Assembly (NCBI GenBank): GCA_041399205.1
Contig: JAWKTK010000013.1
Span: 179,357-243,356 of the forward strand
From: JAGQOZ01 sp041399205
Lineage (GTDB): Bacteria; Planctomycetota; Planctomycetia; Pirellulales; Pirellulaceae
Direction: 5' to 3'
DNA: 64,000 nt
Within the stretch, counting starts at the first letter, position 1, and every line of letters begins with the position of its first letter. This document shows, one piece after another, positions 1 through 9,513 of this stretch. The notes under the pieces were generated by a model. It saw only the letters and a program-made list of their open reading frames with translations, did not search any database and had not been told where the DNA came from. The position numbers and the translations under genes were made by a program.

Positions 1-45
1 TTCGACCGTGGGTGGAATCGGCCCGAACGGATCATTGATCGGCAT
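1..45 (-). CDS. partial CDS, N-terminus only
   Basis: An ATG at 45 (minus strand) opens a frame that stays open to the window edge and starts MPINDPFGPIPPTVE. It begins 21 bases after the stop of the esterase gene on the same strand, so it may be the next gene of that transcription unit. A weak AAGG lies upstream. Too little is visible to assign a function. Confidence 0.35.
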   Translation of the reverse strand, partial: MPINDPFGPIPPTVE

Positions 46-66
46 CACTGGTACTCGCCGCCTTGA

Positions 67-1764
67 TCACGGCGTTGACTCCACTTCCACAACAACGGCC
101 GAATCGTAGGCCAGATGGACATCTTGCCGCTGCTGAAGGGAACGCAGCAGAGTGTCAAATTTCGGTTCTACGGAAACGGTTTGGGTTTCTTCGTTCACCG
201 TGATTTGCAGCGGCTGACGGGTGTCGATCAGTTGGTCGCTGAGTGTCAGAACAACGCGGCCAACATTGGTGGTGGTTAAGCGAATTTGATTTTCGCTTTC
301 TATTCGACCGAACAGTTGCATGCCCTTCGCTGGTTCTGCGATTTCTAGCCAGTAAAAGTTGCGAATCACTGGGTCGCTGGGGTGCCACAAAACCTGCTTT
401 GGAGTGGCATTGCGTTTAAATTCCATCATCGTTGGCACGTGTTCTTTGTCAGGCAGGTTCGAATGTTGCTTTCCTTCTTTGTAAAGCATTTCCACGTTGT
501 AGCATTCCGGATAGGTTTGCTTGAGCTGTGTAATTTGTTGGTCAAATTTTTGGCAACGTTCCAATCGACCGTAGGCATTATCGTGTTCGCCAATCATGAA
601 CGTGAAACGCAAATTCATGAGGCTTTCCGCCTTGGTTTCTCCGTCAGTCGGCGCCGCAGCGGAACTGTGCACAGCTGCAAAGCGGTCAGCCATCTTGGGT
701 CCGATGCTAAATGCGCCGTAGCCGCCATGAGAATAACCGATGGCGTAAATGCGATTCTGATCCACGTCTTCTAACACGCTGAGCATCGCAATCAGCCGAT
801 AGATCAGCGGATAGACATAGTCCGTGTAAAAACCGTTCCATTCATCCGTAGGTGCTCGCAACGCCAAATACAAACAATTGTCGGCCTGGTAACGAGTTTT
901 CATGTGTTCCCACTGCGAATCATTCAAACGCTTTGGCGCACCTCCACCGCCATGCATGGCAAACACCACAGGCCACCCGTCGGCCGGCTTGGTTCCTCGT
1001 TTCTCAAAACTGAACGGCATCGTATAACCACCGGCGACGACGTGCCGCTGTTCGAATTCCGCAGCGTATTCGTCGCGAATCGGACTTTGGCGAAACGCCT
1101 CCCATGCCAATTGAAACACTTGCTGGCGTTCGGATGCCGTCAATTTCGAATAGGCCGTTTCCACTGCTTTCGACACCAATGATTCTTGATCCTTTGCGTC
1201 TGCGGCAAAGAACTGCTTGGCCACTTCGATAAACAGTTTGTGCGAAGCGTCGGAAGTCTTTTCGGATGGAGCATTGTTGGCATCACCGTCGGACGTTTCG
1301 GCGTTCGGCGCGGGCAGGCTTACTTTGACCAACACGTGTTCTTGCGCCGGAACTTGGAAATCGTGCTGCAAAATACAGGCATCGCGATCGGCGTCTTCGC
1401 TGTAAAAAATGCAGGCCTGTAGCGATTTGCCGTGAGCGATAACAAAATCCAGCTTGTCATTGGTGTCGTTGCCGTCGGTTCGCGTCCACCCGTTGCCAAC
1501 TTCGTGGCCGTCGTCCATAAGACGCACGAACCGGCGAATTCGGTTTTCGTTGGAATCAAGCACGTCAATCGAAACTAGTGATTCACCTTCACCGGCCACC
1601 GGCTTCTTGCGCAGCGAATTATACCGAGCGGTCACGTCGACGCCGCTGACGGTTTGATTGCGACGAGCCCACACCATGGGGAACGGCGTATCTGTTTTTT
1701 GAACGAAGTGGCATAAATGCCGTACTTGGGATCGGTTGCATCTCCTGGCTGGCGATATCCACAA
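67..1764 (-). CDS. alpha/beta hydrolase (esterase) half of a transglutaminase-esterase protein
   Basis: This is the C-terminal part of a protein whose N-terminal part is at 1619-2548. The region from about residue 250 has the alpha/beta hydrolase signature: an oxyanion-hole segment AMHGGGGAP, a nucleophile elbow GYSHGG (Ser in GxSxG), a possible acidic residue in GEHDNAYGR and a His in KQHSNLP. This resembles secreted polyhydroxybutyrate-depolymerase-like or feruloyl-esterase-like enzymes. Residues 1-25 are out-of-frame noise; the true sequence starts near KTDTPFPMV. In planctomycetes the same order (transglutaminase then esterase) occurs in a single chain, which I state from memory. The substrate is unknown. 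The break with the upstream part is explained by two short homopolymers at about 1700 and 1730. Confidence 0.75.
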   Translation of the reverse strand: MWISPARRCNRSQVRHLCHFVQKTDTPFPMVWARRNQTVSGVDVTARYNSLRKKPVAGEGESLVSIDVLDSNENRIRRFVRLMDDGHEVGNGWTRTDGNDTNDKLDFVIAHGKSLQACIFYSEDADRDACILQHDFQVPAQEHVLVKVSLPAPNAETSDGDANNAPSEKTSDASHKLFIEVAKQFFAADAKDQESLVSKAVETAYSKLTASERQQVFQLAWEAFRQSPIRDEYAAEFEQRHVVAGGYTMPFSFEKRGTKPADGWPVVFAMHGGGGAPKRLNDSQWEHMKTRYQADNCLYLALRAPTDEWNGFYTDYVYPLIYRLIAMLSVLEDVDQNRIYAIGYSHGGYGAFSIGPKMADRFAAVHSSAAAPTDGETKAESLMNLRFTFMIGEHDNAYGRLERCQKFDQQITQLKQTYPECYNVEMLYKEGKQHSNLPDKEHVPTMMEFKRNATPKQVLWHPSDPVIRNFYWLEIAEPAKGMQLFGRIESENQIRLTTTNVGRVVLTLSDQLIDTRQPLQITVNEETQTVSVEPKFDTLLRSLQQRQDVHLAYDSAVVVEVESTP

Positions 1765-2548
1765 ACCAACCTCGGTTCAAGCCTTGCGGATCAGGTTCGG
1801 ACGCGCCGGTAAATTTCCATTCGCCGTCCCAGATTTCGACCCACGTGTGGTTGCCTCGATTGTTGACCCATAAGGGTGTTCCCGCCATTCGAGCTGGCAC
1901 GCCGACCGCTCGACACGCATCGGTCAAGATCACCGACAATCCAGTGCACGACGCCAAACCTTGCTCCATCGATTCGTACGGACTTTGGTCGGCTTTCTTG
2001 CGTCGAGTGGAATACTTTACGTTGACGATGCCAAAGACGTTTTCGTTAAGTTTTTGAGCTGCTTCGCTGGCCGTTTTGCAATCTTTTACCAGCGGCGCGA
2101 ACCGATTGTAAAAGTCTTCTCGCCAATCATCGCGACGTTCGTTGATCGAAGCATACGGAACCACATCGTTCAGAAAAATTTCCATGGGGATATTTTTACC
2201 CCACGGAAATTGGTGCTTTGCTTTGAACGCGAAGCGAACGTTTTTCAGCAGATAATCGGCCGATAACGACTGCAGATCGGTTTCTGGCATATTGGCAATC
2301 AAGAATTTGACCGCTCGAACTTCTTCGTCCGACTGAGCTTCCTGCAGGGCTTTTTCCAATTCAGAGCGATTGTCTCCGGCTTGGGTAAGCGCGGTTTCAA
2401 GTCCCGGCGTTGGGTCTGCGGCACCAATGCCTTCGTCCGCGTAGGTGGCCGAATGAAACTCGCCCAGCAGCACCGTTATGGTGATTAAGAAAACGAGACG
2501 TACCGAAAACGCAATTGTCGATTTTTGTCGCAACATGGTCACTCGCAA
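1619..2548 (-). CDS. transglutaminase-like domain, N-terminal part of a split gene
   Basis: The protein starts with a signal peptide (hydrophobic stretch about residues 15-28, then SATYA). The transglutaminase-like cysteine protease fold is shown by SCTGLSVILTDACRAVG with the candidate catalytic Cys, by GNHTWVEIWDG with the candidate His, and by an acidic residue in GASEPDP. The real sequence ends near MQPIP; the remaining tail (STAFMPLRSKN and on) is a wrong frame. Adding one A in CCCAAG and one A in the run of six A gives MQPIPKYGIYATSFKKTDTPF, which joins smoothly to the 67-1764 frame. Probably exported. The enzyme reaction and substrate cannot be read from the sequence. Confidence 0.75.
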   Translation of the reverse strand: MRVTMLRQKSTIAFSVRLVFLITITVLLGEFHSATYADEGIGAADPTPGLETALTQAGDNRSELEKALQEAQSDEEVRAVKFLIANMPETDLQSLSADYLLKNVRFAFKAKHQFPWGKNIPMEIFLNDVVPYASINERRDDWREDFYNRFAPLVKDCKTASEAAQKLNENVFGIVNVKYSTRRKKADQSPYESMEQGLASCTGLSVILTDACRAVGVPARMAGTPLWVNNRGNHTWVEIWDGEWKFTGASEPDPQGLNRGWFVDIASQEMQPIPSTAFMPLRSKNRYAVPHGVGSSQSNRQRRRRDRSV

Positions 2549-2629
2549 TTAACGTAAAACGCAAAAAAGATGACAGGTAACACGGGTTGGGTTTTCTGTA
2601 CCCCAGCTAAGAGTTTTGAAGCGCTTTTT

Positions 2630-2702
2630 CCTAGCCCGCACGTAAGCGAGGGGAAAACGGGGAGTCCAACTCCTCGCTCACGCTCTCACACTTCGGGCTA
2701 GG
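2630..2702. repeat. dispersed palindromic repeat (CTAGCCCG family)
   Basis: An imperfect inverted repeat: CCTAGCCCGCACGTAAGCG on the left, and CTCGCTCACG followed by TTCGGGCTAGG on the right. The same element, in a close variant, occurs three times in tandem at 47180-47530. It lies in the 424-base gap between the divergent transglutaminase and DUF1080 genes. The rest of that gap holds no gene I can support. Confidence 0.8.
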
Positions 2703-2972
2703 ATGTTTCGCCGAGAAAACGCAATTGCGCAACTTCAAACGTTTAAAGCTGGTTTTACTGCCGAACTGGTTTCCACGCAACACTCGCAGGCAACGGTCAC
2801 TTCTTCGTGACAACCACGTCTGCAGCGGCAAGCTGGACAGCGTTGCGTCACGGCCAAAAGGAGCGAAAGTTTCTAAATGGCAGCCTCGGCACAAAAGCAA
2901 CAGAAAATCGACTAGAATCGGAGGCCTGGAAAATTCAACGTACTTAAATTTGTCTAATTCATGGAGAACAAA

Positions 2973-4298
2973 ATGAGGCATCAAATCGGATTATTCGTCA
3001 TAGCGACCGTGATCGCGGCGAACGTGTCGATCCAATTCGTTTCGGCTCAAGAGAACAATCAGCCTCCCGCCGGATTCCACGCGTTGTTTAACGGTAAGGA
3101 TCTGGAAGGCTGGCACGGTGTTCCGAATTCCACGCAGGATCCTCGGAAATTGGAAGCAATGTCGGAATCTGATCGCCAAGCCGCGTTGGCCAAAGAAGCG
3201 GAAGGAGTGGCACAACACTGGTCGGTGCAAAATGGCGATCTGGTCAATGACGGGCACGGTCCGTTTCTGAGCACCGATGAAAAGTTTGAAGATTACGAAT
3301 TCTGGTTGGACTATAAGACGGTAGCCAATGCGGACAGCGGCATCTATCTGAAAGGGACTCCGCAAGTTCAGATTTGGGACTATACGGAAGAAGGTGGCAA
3401 GTGGAGTATTGGTGCGGACAAAGGATCGGGTGGTCTGTGGAATAACAGCGCCGGAGCTGCTGGCAAAGATCCATCCGAATTGGCGGACAAGCCTTTTGGC
3501 GAATGGAATCGTTTCAAGATTCAACAAATCGGAGCTCGTACGTCGGTCTGGCTGAACGGCAAGCACGTTGTTGATCATGCGACACTGGAAAACTACTTTG
3601 ATCGGAGCAGCCCGCTGTTTCGAAGTGGTGCCATCTACTTGCAAACGCACGGTGGCGAAATTCGTTGGAAGAACATTTTCGCTCGCAACATCGGCAGCGA
3701 AGAAGCCAATCAGATTCTCGCTTCGCATCACAATGACGGTTTTGAATCGATTTTCAACGGCAAAGATTTCACCGGCTGGAAGGGGCCGATTGACAACTAC
3801 GAAATTGTCGACGGTACGCTGCGTTGCATAGCGGGGAAAGGCGGTACGATTTACACGGACGAAGAATACGGTGACTTTGCCGTTCGACTGGAATTCAAAT
3901 TGCCTCCGGCTGGGAACAACGGCTTGGCGATTCGTTATCCCGGATCTGGCGACACTGCCTACACGGGAATGTGCGAATTGCAGGTCTTGGACGCGGGGTA
4001 TCCCGGCAAGCTGGACCCGCGCCAAGTGCATGGTTCGGCCTATGGCATGATTCCAGCCAAGACAGGTTATTTGCGGCCAACGGGCGAATGGAACTTCCAG
4101 GAAGTCACCGTGGTTGGTTCGAAGATCAAGGTCGAACTGAACGGCTATGTGATCTTGGACGGCGATCTGAGCGAAGTAACCGAATACATGGGCAAATCGG
4201 CTCACCCGGGTAAAGATAACAAAACCGGCCACTTTGGTTTTGCGGGGCACTCGGACCCTGTTGAATTCCGTAATATTTCCATCAAGCGGTTGGATTGA
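2973..4298 (+). CDS. DUF1080 protein with two domains (3-keto-disaccharide hydrolase family)
   Basis: A secreted protein of 441 residues. I place the start at 2973 rather than at the in-frame ATG at 2961, because GGAG at 2963-2966 then sits at the right distance as ribosome binding site. A signal peptide precedes FVSAQ. Two DUF1080 (concanavalin-like jelly roll) domains follow each other: the first begins GFHALFNGKDLEGWHG, the second GFESIFNGKDFTGWKG. DUF1080 is common in planctomycetes and includes 3-keto-glycoside hydrolases; which sugar is cleaved here is not visible. The gene stands alone and is closed by a strong terminator. Confidence 0.85.
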   Translation: MRHQIGLFVIATVIAANVSIQFVSAQENNQPPAGFHALFNGKDLEGWHGVPNSTQDPRKLEAMSESDRQAALAKEAEGVAQHWSVQNGDLVNDGHGPFLSTDEKFEDYEFWLDYKTVANADSGIYLKGTPQVQIWDYTEEGGKWSIGADKGSGGLWNNSAGAAGKDPSELADKPFGEWNRFKIQQIGARTSVWLNGKHVVDHATLENYFDRSSPLFRSGAIYLQTHGGEIRWKNIFARNIGSEEANQILASHHNDGFESIFNGKDFTGWKGPIDNYEIVDGTLRCIAGKGGTIYTDEEYGDFAVRLEFKLPPAGNNGLAIRYPGSGDTAYTGMCELQVLDAGYPGKLDPRQVHGSAYGMIPAKTGYLRPTGEWNFQEVTVVGSKIKVELNGYVILDGDLSEVTEYMGKSAHPGKDNKTGHFGFAGHSDPVEFRNISIKRLD

Positions 4299-4334
4299 GC
4301 ATCCAGCGTCGGCTTTATTTTGATTAACCATCGG

Positions 4335-4365
4335 CAGCGGACGCCATTTTAGCGTCCGCTGTTTT
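4335..4365 (+). terminator. intrinsic terminator of the DUF1080 gene
   Basis: A perfect 10-bp stem (CAGCGGACGC / GCGTCCGCTG) with a 7-base loop, followed by TTTT, 37 bases after the DUF1080 stop codon. Confidence 0.8.
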
Positions 4366-4391
4366 CAATTCCTTACTATGAAGTTGCCTCT

Positions 4392-5336
4392 GTGATCAAG
4401 TTGTTTCGATTTTTGCATCATTCGTTTTGGCGAGGACTGTGCCTCGCCATCGTTGCAGCGACCATCTTTGGTTTTTTCTCGCGCTATTCGCACTGGCTGT
4501 TTTACGTAGATCAGCCACGGCTGCACTACGCCGTCGTCGGTGCGACTGCCTGCGTGGCGTGTTTTCGAATTCGAAGCTGGATTATCGCCGCGGTTGGTTG
4601 TCTATGTGTCTTGCTAAACTTAGCTCTCGTTCTGCCCACGATGGCCGTTGCACTACAGCCTGCGTCAAACCATGCTGCCGATTGGAACGTGCTGCATGCC
4701 AACATCGATCAAACGGGCCAATTGGATGTCAAGCTATTGCAACAGATCAAAGAGACAAAGCCGGACGTGATTTTGTTGCAAGAAGTGACGGCTGAATTTC
4801 TGACGAACGAGAACGAATGGGGCGATTTGCAGTACGAACGGATTGCCTCTGAACCAAGAGACAATACTCGAGGTGTTGCGGCGTGGGTGCGAAATGAGCT
4901 TTCCAGTCGAATCACGGCGACCGTTCGTGACATTGCTGACACAGACCGACCGATGGTGCAGTTGACCGTGGACAAACAACTGCGAATGCTCCATTTTCAT
5001 GCCAAGCGTCCGGTGGACGCGGAAACCTATCAGACGCAGTTGGCTGAATTCGCAGCGCTATCGGCGTGGCTGGGCGAATCGGATTTGCCCACGGTGGTAC
5101 TGGGTGATTTCAACGCCACACCGTGGTCAGAACAAATTCGTCGTATCGGACTGCAAAACAGATTTCGCGCGTTCGGACTTCCAACGTGGCCGTCCCAAGC
5201 GTACGGTGCCGGGTTGCCGATTGACTTTGTGCTGGCGTCTAGCAAGGCCAAGGTCGTTCGCGTGAACACTATTCCGACAGACGCTTCGGACCATCAAGCG
5301 GTTTTGGTGACGATAAGTCACGCGACAACAGAATAG
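4392..5336 (+). CDS. membrane-anchored endonuclease/exonuclease/phosphatase family protein
   Basis: Starts at a GTG. The first 100 residues hold about three membrane segments (near 14-28, 45-57 and 63-85), followed by the catalytic domain outside the membrane. Family motifs are present: LLQEVT (metal-binding Glu), GDFNATPWS (Asp and Asn), PIDFVLAS and the final SDHQAVLV (Asp-His pair). This is the EEP fold shared by DNase I, exonuclease III and phosphodiesterases. Whether it cuts nucleic acid or a phospholipid/sugar phosphate cannot be told. The layout of three helices then EEP is common in bacterial surface EEP proteins. Confidence 0.85.
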   Translation: MIKLFRFLHHSFWRGLCLAIVAATIFGFFSRYSHWLFYVDQPRLHYAVVGATACVACFRIRSWIIAAVGCLCVLLNLALVLPTMAVALQPASNHAADWNVLHANIDQTGQLDVKLLQQIKETKPDVILLQEVTAEFLTNENEWGDLQYERIASEPRDNTRGVAAWVRNELSSRITATVRDIADTDRPMVQLTVDKQLRMLHFHAKRPVDAETYQTQLAEFAALSAWLGESDLPTVVLGDFNATPWSEQIRRIGLQNRFRAFGLPTWPSQAYGAGLPIDFVLASSKAKVVRVNTIPTDASDHQAVLVTISHATTE

Positions 5337-5360
5337 TGTTGCCGCGGTTTACGCTTTCGA

Positions 5361-5396
5361 TGTGAATGCAAGATCTACTGTGAATGCAAGATCTAC
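5361..5396. repeat. 18-bp perfect tandem duplication
   Basis: TGTGAATGCAAGATCTAC occurs twice back to back (5361-5378, 5379-5396). The second copy covers the stop codon of the DUF3500 gene, so the duplication lies mainly in the convergent gap. Confidence 0.9.
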
Positions 5397-6415
5397 TTGG
5401 CGTGGGCTTCGTCGTAATGTTTCTTCAGCAAGTCTTCGCCCAGATCGTTCTTGAAATCACGCCAGACAACATGGACATGATTAGCGTCGTTCTGAGTATT
5501 ATCGTATTCCATGATGAACGACGGCCCTTGCACTCGGTAGTAATGTCGCTCGCCCGGCAAAACTCCGCCAGCCCAGGCAAAATAGATCTTGTCTACTCCG
5601 TTTTCTCGAATATTGGCCAAGGCTTCTTCGGCCAGATCAGGACGAATAGTCTGAACGTATTCGCCAATCAATTGCTTGAGGGTTCCCTTTTGTTCGTCAT
5701 TCAGCTCGTTGGCGGCAATTCCCATTGGTTCCAGCGGCGTGGCCTTACGGCCCGGTCCGTTGATGACGTCATCGGGCGCGTCTTGGCTGACAATGGCTTT
5801 GGCGGCTTGTTCTTTGCTGAGCGACGTGACCAGTTCGCGTCCCAAATCTTCTTCGGCCGAAAGGACTCGCAATCCTTTATGTGGCCCCGACTTCACCTGA
5901 GCTGGGTTCGCGCCCATGAACGCCGGCGTCGTAACCACTTTCTTGCCATCCACAATGGTAAAACTTACAGACAGATGGTGGCCTTCGATTCGCCAGCCCC
6001 AAGTTGCGGCCGTTGATGGTTTTCCGAAAACAAAGAAATGATATTTCTGCGGATCTCGCGTAGGACTGTTGTTTTCCATTTCGTGCAAAATCTGTTCGAG
6101 CGCCATAATGTTCAACGCCTTGTCCAAACCTTTGTGGCTGAGCGCCGACGAAATCAAGGCGATTCCCAAATGTTGCTGGGCCGGTTTCATCTCCTTCAGG
6201 GACAAGCCTTCTCGTTCCATGGGAATGAACTGCCAGTTTGCTCGCTGGTCGTCATCAAAATCAAAGGTCAGTTCGTCTACTTGGTCTTCGGACAAACTGG
6301 CGATCAGGCGCTGAGCGGCTTCTGTCATGGCTTCGGCGGGCGAATGGGCGAACGCTTGGTTCGTCCGAAATCCAATGACAAGCAATAGGCACAAGGTAAT
6401 GGCAAGCCGGTTCAT
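5393..6415 (-). CDS. DUF3500 domain protein, secreted
   Basis: 340 residues from ATG 6415, which is followed by a clear signal peptide (MNRLAITLCLLLVIGF, cleavage near AFAHS). A 40-residue longer frame exists upstream but would bury the signal peptide, so it is rejected. The body matches the DUF3500 pattern: SLKEMKPAQQHLGIALI, then RDPQKYHFFVFG, WGWRIEGHHLS and the end HVHVVWRDFKNDLG. The family is of unknown function and common in planctomycetes and Bacteroidetes. No operon partner is visible. Confidence 0.85.
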   Translation of the reverse strand: MNRLAITLCLLLVIGFRTNQAFAHSPAEAMTEAAQRLIASLSEDQVDELTFDFDDDQRANWQFIPMEREGLSLKEMKPAQQHLGIALISSALSHKGLDKALNIMALEQILHEMENNSPTRDPQKYHFFVFGKPSTAATWGWRIEGHHLSVSFTIVDGKKVVTTPAFMGANPAQVKSGPHKGLRVLSAEEDLGRELVTSLSKEQAAKAIVSQDAPDDVINGPGRKATPLEPMGIAANELNDEQKGTLKQLIGEYVQTIRPDLAEEALANIRENGVDKIYFAWAGGVLPGERHYYRVQGPSFIMEYDNTQNDANHVHVVWRDFKNDLGEDLLKKHYDEAHAK

Positions 6416-6732
6416 GCGAATACTCCGAATGGGCTGGAAGGGCAGGTGATTTCTGGCGTCTTGCGATTTCTGGCTGCAAACGCCGACGTGAAGTTGTGAG
6501 ATGTTACCACGAAGAAACAGGGCGTGTCGAGTCAAGTCGGGTTGTCACGGCTCCGGGTGCTTGTCCAACTTTGTTGACCGGTCGACCTGCCCTAAATAGA
6601 ATGAAGTTCGCTTTTCTGACTGTCTTTTCTGTTTTTTTATCGATATATCATCACAGCAAATTGGGGTGACGACCATGGATGTCGTGACCATGTATCGGTA
6701 GACATTCGCCATCCTGGATTCGACGTTTCGTC

Positions 6733-9489
6733 ATGGTAAATCGTTCTGACTCTACTGGTTCGTCTCGTTCGTCCGCCGACGATCTGGTGGAGTTCGTTCG
6801 AACCGACGGCGACGAAAACCCGGCCAACGATTCACCTTCGCCCAGCGTGACGTCAAATCCAGATTCAAACACCACGGACGACGCCACCGTCATTTCGAAT
6901 CGGCCGCCAGTGTACGCCAGCAATCAGAACAGTGGCATGACACCCAATGAATTGGGAACCACGCTGGTCGGCACTCGCTTGGCTCATTTTGAGCTAGTGG
7001 AATTTGTCGGCGGCGGCGGGATGGGCGCCGTGTTTCGTGCCAATGACACGCTGCTGAATCGCGACGTGGCGGTCAAGGTGCTTTCCCGGGATCAAGGGAG
7101 TGACGAAGAGACGGTGCGGCGATTTCGCAACGAAGCTCAAAGTGCTGCTCGTTTGGATCACGATAATATTGCTCGAGTCTATTTTGTTGGCGAAGATGAC
7201 GGCTGGTATTTCATTGTCTTTGAATTTATCAACGGCATTAACCTTCGTGATCTGGTGGAGCGTGACGGACCGTTGTCACTGCAGGACGCTTATAGTTTCA
7301 CACTGCAGATCACGGAAGCATTAGATCACGCGGCCAATCGCAGTGTGGTGCACCGAGATATCAAGCCGTCCAATGTGTTGGTAACCGCATCCGGCAAAGC
7401 AAAGCTGGTAGATATGGGCTTGGCACGGTTGCATCAGGTGAGTCAGAGCACAAATGATCTTACGGCCAGCGGCATGACGCTGGGTACGTTTGATTATATT
7501 TCGCCTGAACAAGCGCGAGACCCTCGATTGGCCGATACGCGAAGCGACATTTATTCGCTCGGTTGTACGCTGTTCTACATGTTGACGGGCCGGCCTCCGT
7601 TTCCCGAAGGAACGGTGCTGCAGAAATTGCTCAGCCACAGTAGTGAAGCACCGCCTGATCCGACACAGTGGCGCCCCGATCTTCCGGCAGCCTTTGGCAA
7701 GATTCTCAAACGCATGTTGGCGAAAGATCCAGCCAATCGCTACGCACATCCTCGAGAACTATACGCGGCGTTGATACGTGCCGGTGACGAACTGGGGATG
7801 GAACGTCGTCGCCGCAGCGATGCCGTTTACTTTGAACGGCGAACGACACTTTTCGATCGCATCGAACTGCACTTGCCCTGGATCGCCACGGCCTTGTTCA
7901 CGCTGGCGGGACTGGTGCTGATGGACTCGTATTGGGCCGGAAACGCGGAATCCGCCAGTTTGCCTCAGTTCGTTCCACCGTCGGCTGCTGAAATGTCTTG
8001 GCCGGAAACTGAAATTCGTCCCGAAAATGCGGCTGCGTTACCGAATCGGTTGGAAGCAAGTGCTCAGGAATCAACGGACGTGGCGACTGACACAGATACG
8101 TCACCACAATCGGTTCGATCCGTTTCAAATGGTAAAACGCAAGAAGCGGAGACCGACGATTCATCGGCAGTGGCAAGCCGATTGGTGGCGGGCGAGCAAG
8201 GCGAAGGGGCCGACGACGCGAGCGAACCGAATGACGCATCCAATCCCAACGCTATGGACGTTCGTCGCGTGGTGGTGGATGCTAAGGTTAGTGCCGCTCA
8301 GACATCGGATGGCTACGTGGCGTTTGGTACGCTGGCGGACGCTATTAAACATGCGGCTGGTTCACCGTGGGTAGAAACCATCGAATTGCGGACGGGTGGT
8401 CGAATTGAATGCCAGCCGATTCGTCTGATCGATCGCGATTTGGAAATCCTGAGCAGCAATGGTTCGACCGTGCTGGTGTTTCAACCGAATTCGTTCGGAA
8501 GCGATGCAATTGAACGCAGCATGATTCAATTAGACGGTGGTCATTTGCGGTTGGAATCTGTCCACTTGGAAATGAAGGTTCCCACCACGGAATTGGACGG
8601 TGCTTGGTCGCTGATGGAAGCAACCCAAGAATCCAAGATTACCCTACACACATGCTCGCTGACCATTCGCAACACAGACGATGAAGGTGCCGATAGCTGG
8701 CTGGATGACGTTGCGTTTGTCCGAGTTCGCCCTGGTGCGATGGACGCACCTAGTGACAACGGCATGTCAACTACAATGGAAGTTCGACTGCAAGATTGTA
8801 TTGTGAGAGGCCAAGCTAACCTGCTGCGATCCAATATCGGTGTCCCCGTACGCTTGAATTGGCAAAATGGTCTGTTCGTTTCTACGGAACGGATGATTCG
8901 CATGGGAGGCGTTCGTCAACGAGCGTCCCAGGGCGAACGCATCATGATTTCGCTGGAACATGTTACCGCTTGGATGGAGCGAGGTTTTGCCGCAGAGTTT
9001 TTACGTTCTGAAGACCAGCCTAACTTGATGAAGGCGGACGTCATGTGCCGAAGCTGCATCTTGGAAACGCAGCCTTGGGCCGCATTTATTTTGCATTCCG
9101 GTGTCGATTCGGCTTCCTACTATGAAGACAAGTTGGTCTATTCTGGCGACCGCAATTTTTACGAAGGCGTCGAGAAATTCTGGCAGATCGAACCGAACGA
9201 TCAAGACTTGTCAGGCATGTCCGCTTCGTTTGAAGATTGGCAACGCGAATGGGCGCCGGACGACATTCTGCCCAGCCTGGATTTGGTTCGCTGGCAGAAT
9301 ACTCGCCGCAATTCGCTGGCCGCGCACCTGCAGACGGTTCGCAATTTTCTGCTGCAACCTACTGCCAATCCCGCAATTGAATCCTCGTCAGACCGACAAC
9401 GCCAAGACGCCGGCATGAATTCTGCCAGACTGCCGGAAATTCCCAATCCGATTTGGAACTTTCAGCAAATCGGATTGCCGCTTTTCTAA
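6733..9489 (+). CDS. membrane Ser/Thr protein kinase with large extracytoplasmic domain
   Basis: 918 residues. Residues 1-85 are Ser/Asp-rich and probably disordered. The kinase domain runs about 86-350: glycine loop GGGGMG (93-98), Lys115 in VAVKVL, catalytic HRDIKPSN (207-214), Mg-binding DMG (227-229) where most kinases have DFG, activation end GTFDYISPEQA and SDIYSLGCTLFYMLTG. One transmembrane helix lies at about 381-400. The C-terminal 500 residues hold repeating beta-strand text (IELRTGGRIECQP, LRLESVHLEM) that suggests a right-handed beta-helix sensor or binding domain. This architecture (PknB-type kinase, one helix, outer domain) is widespread in planctomycetes. Ligand and targets are unknown. 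Confidence 0.9.
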   Translation: MVNRSDSTGSSRSSADDLVEFVRTDGDENPANDSPSPSVTSNPDSNTTDDATVISNRPPVYASNQNSGMTPNELGTTLVGTRLAHFELVEFVGGGGMGAVFRANDTLLNRDVAVKVLSRDQGSDEETVRRFRNEAQSAARLDHDNIARVYFVGEDDGWYFIVFEFINGINLRDLVERDGPLSLQDAYSFTLQITEALDHAANRSVVHRDIKPSNVLVTASGKAKLVDMGLARLHQVSQSTNDLTASGMTLGTFDYISPEQARDPRLADTRSDIYSLGCTLFYMLTGRPPFPEGTVLQKLLSHSSEAPPDPTQWRPDLPAAFGKILKRMLAKDPANRYAHPRELYAALIRAGDELGMERRRRSDAVYFERRTTLFDRIELHLPWIATALFTLAGLVLMDSYWAGNAESASLPQFVPPSAAEMSWPETEIRPENAAALPNRLEASAQESTDVATDTDTSPQSVRSVSNGKTQEAETDDSSAVASRLVAGEQGEGADDASEPNDASNPNAMDVRRVVVDAKVSAAQTSDGYVAFGTLADAIKHAAGSPWVETIELRTGGRIECQPIRLIDRDLEILSSNGSTVLVFQPNSFGSDAIERSMIQLDGGHLRLESVHLEMKVPTTELDGAWSLMEATQESKITLHTCSLTIRNTDDEGADSWLDDVAFVRVRPGAMDAPSDNGMSTTMEVRLQDCIVRGQANLLRSNIGVPVRLNWQNGLFVSTERMIRMGGVRQRASQGERIMISLEHVTAWMERGFAAEFLRSEDQPNLMKADVMCRSCILETQPWAAFILHSGVDSASYYEDKLVYSGDRNFYEGVEKFWQIEPNDQDLSGMSASFEDWQREWAPDDILPSLDLVRWQNTRRNSLAAHLQTVRNFLLQPTANPAIESSSDRQRQDAGMNSARLPEIPNPIWNFQQIGLPLF

Positions 9490-9513
9490 TTTACGGTAAG
9501 TGGTTCGTTTCGG

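Noticed and set aside
2991..4331. 446-codon open frame antisense to the DUF1080 gene
   Set aside because: It mirrors the codon bias of the sense gene, has no ribosome binding site and resembles no protein. The same holds for the 322-codon frame antisense to rny at 25340-26308.
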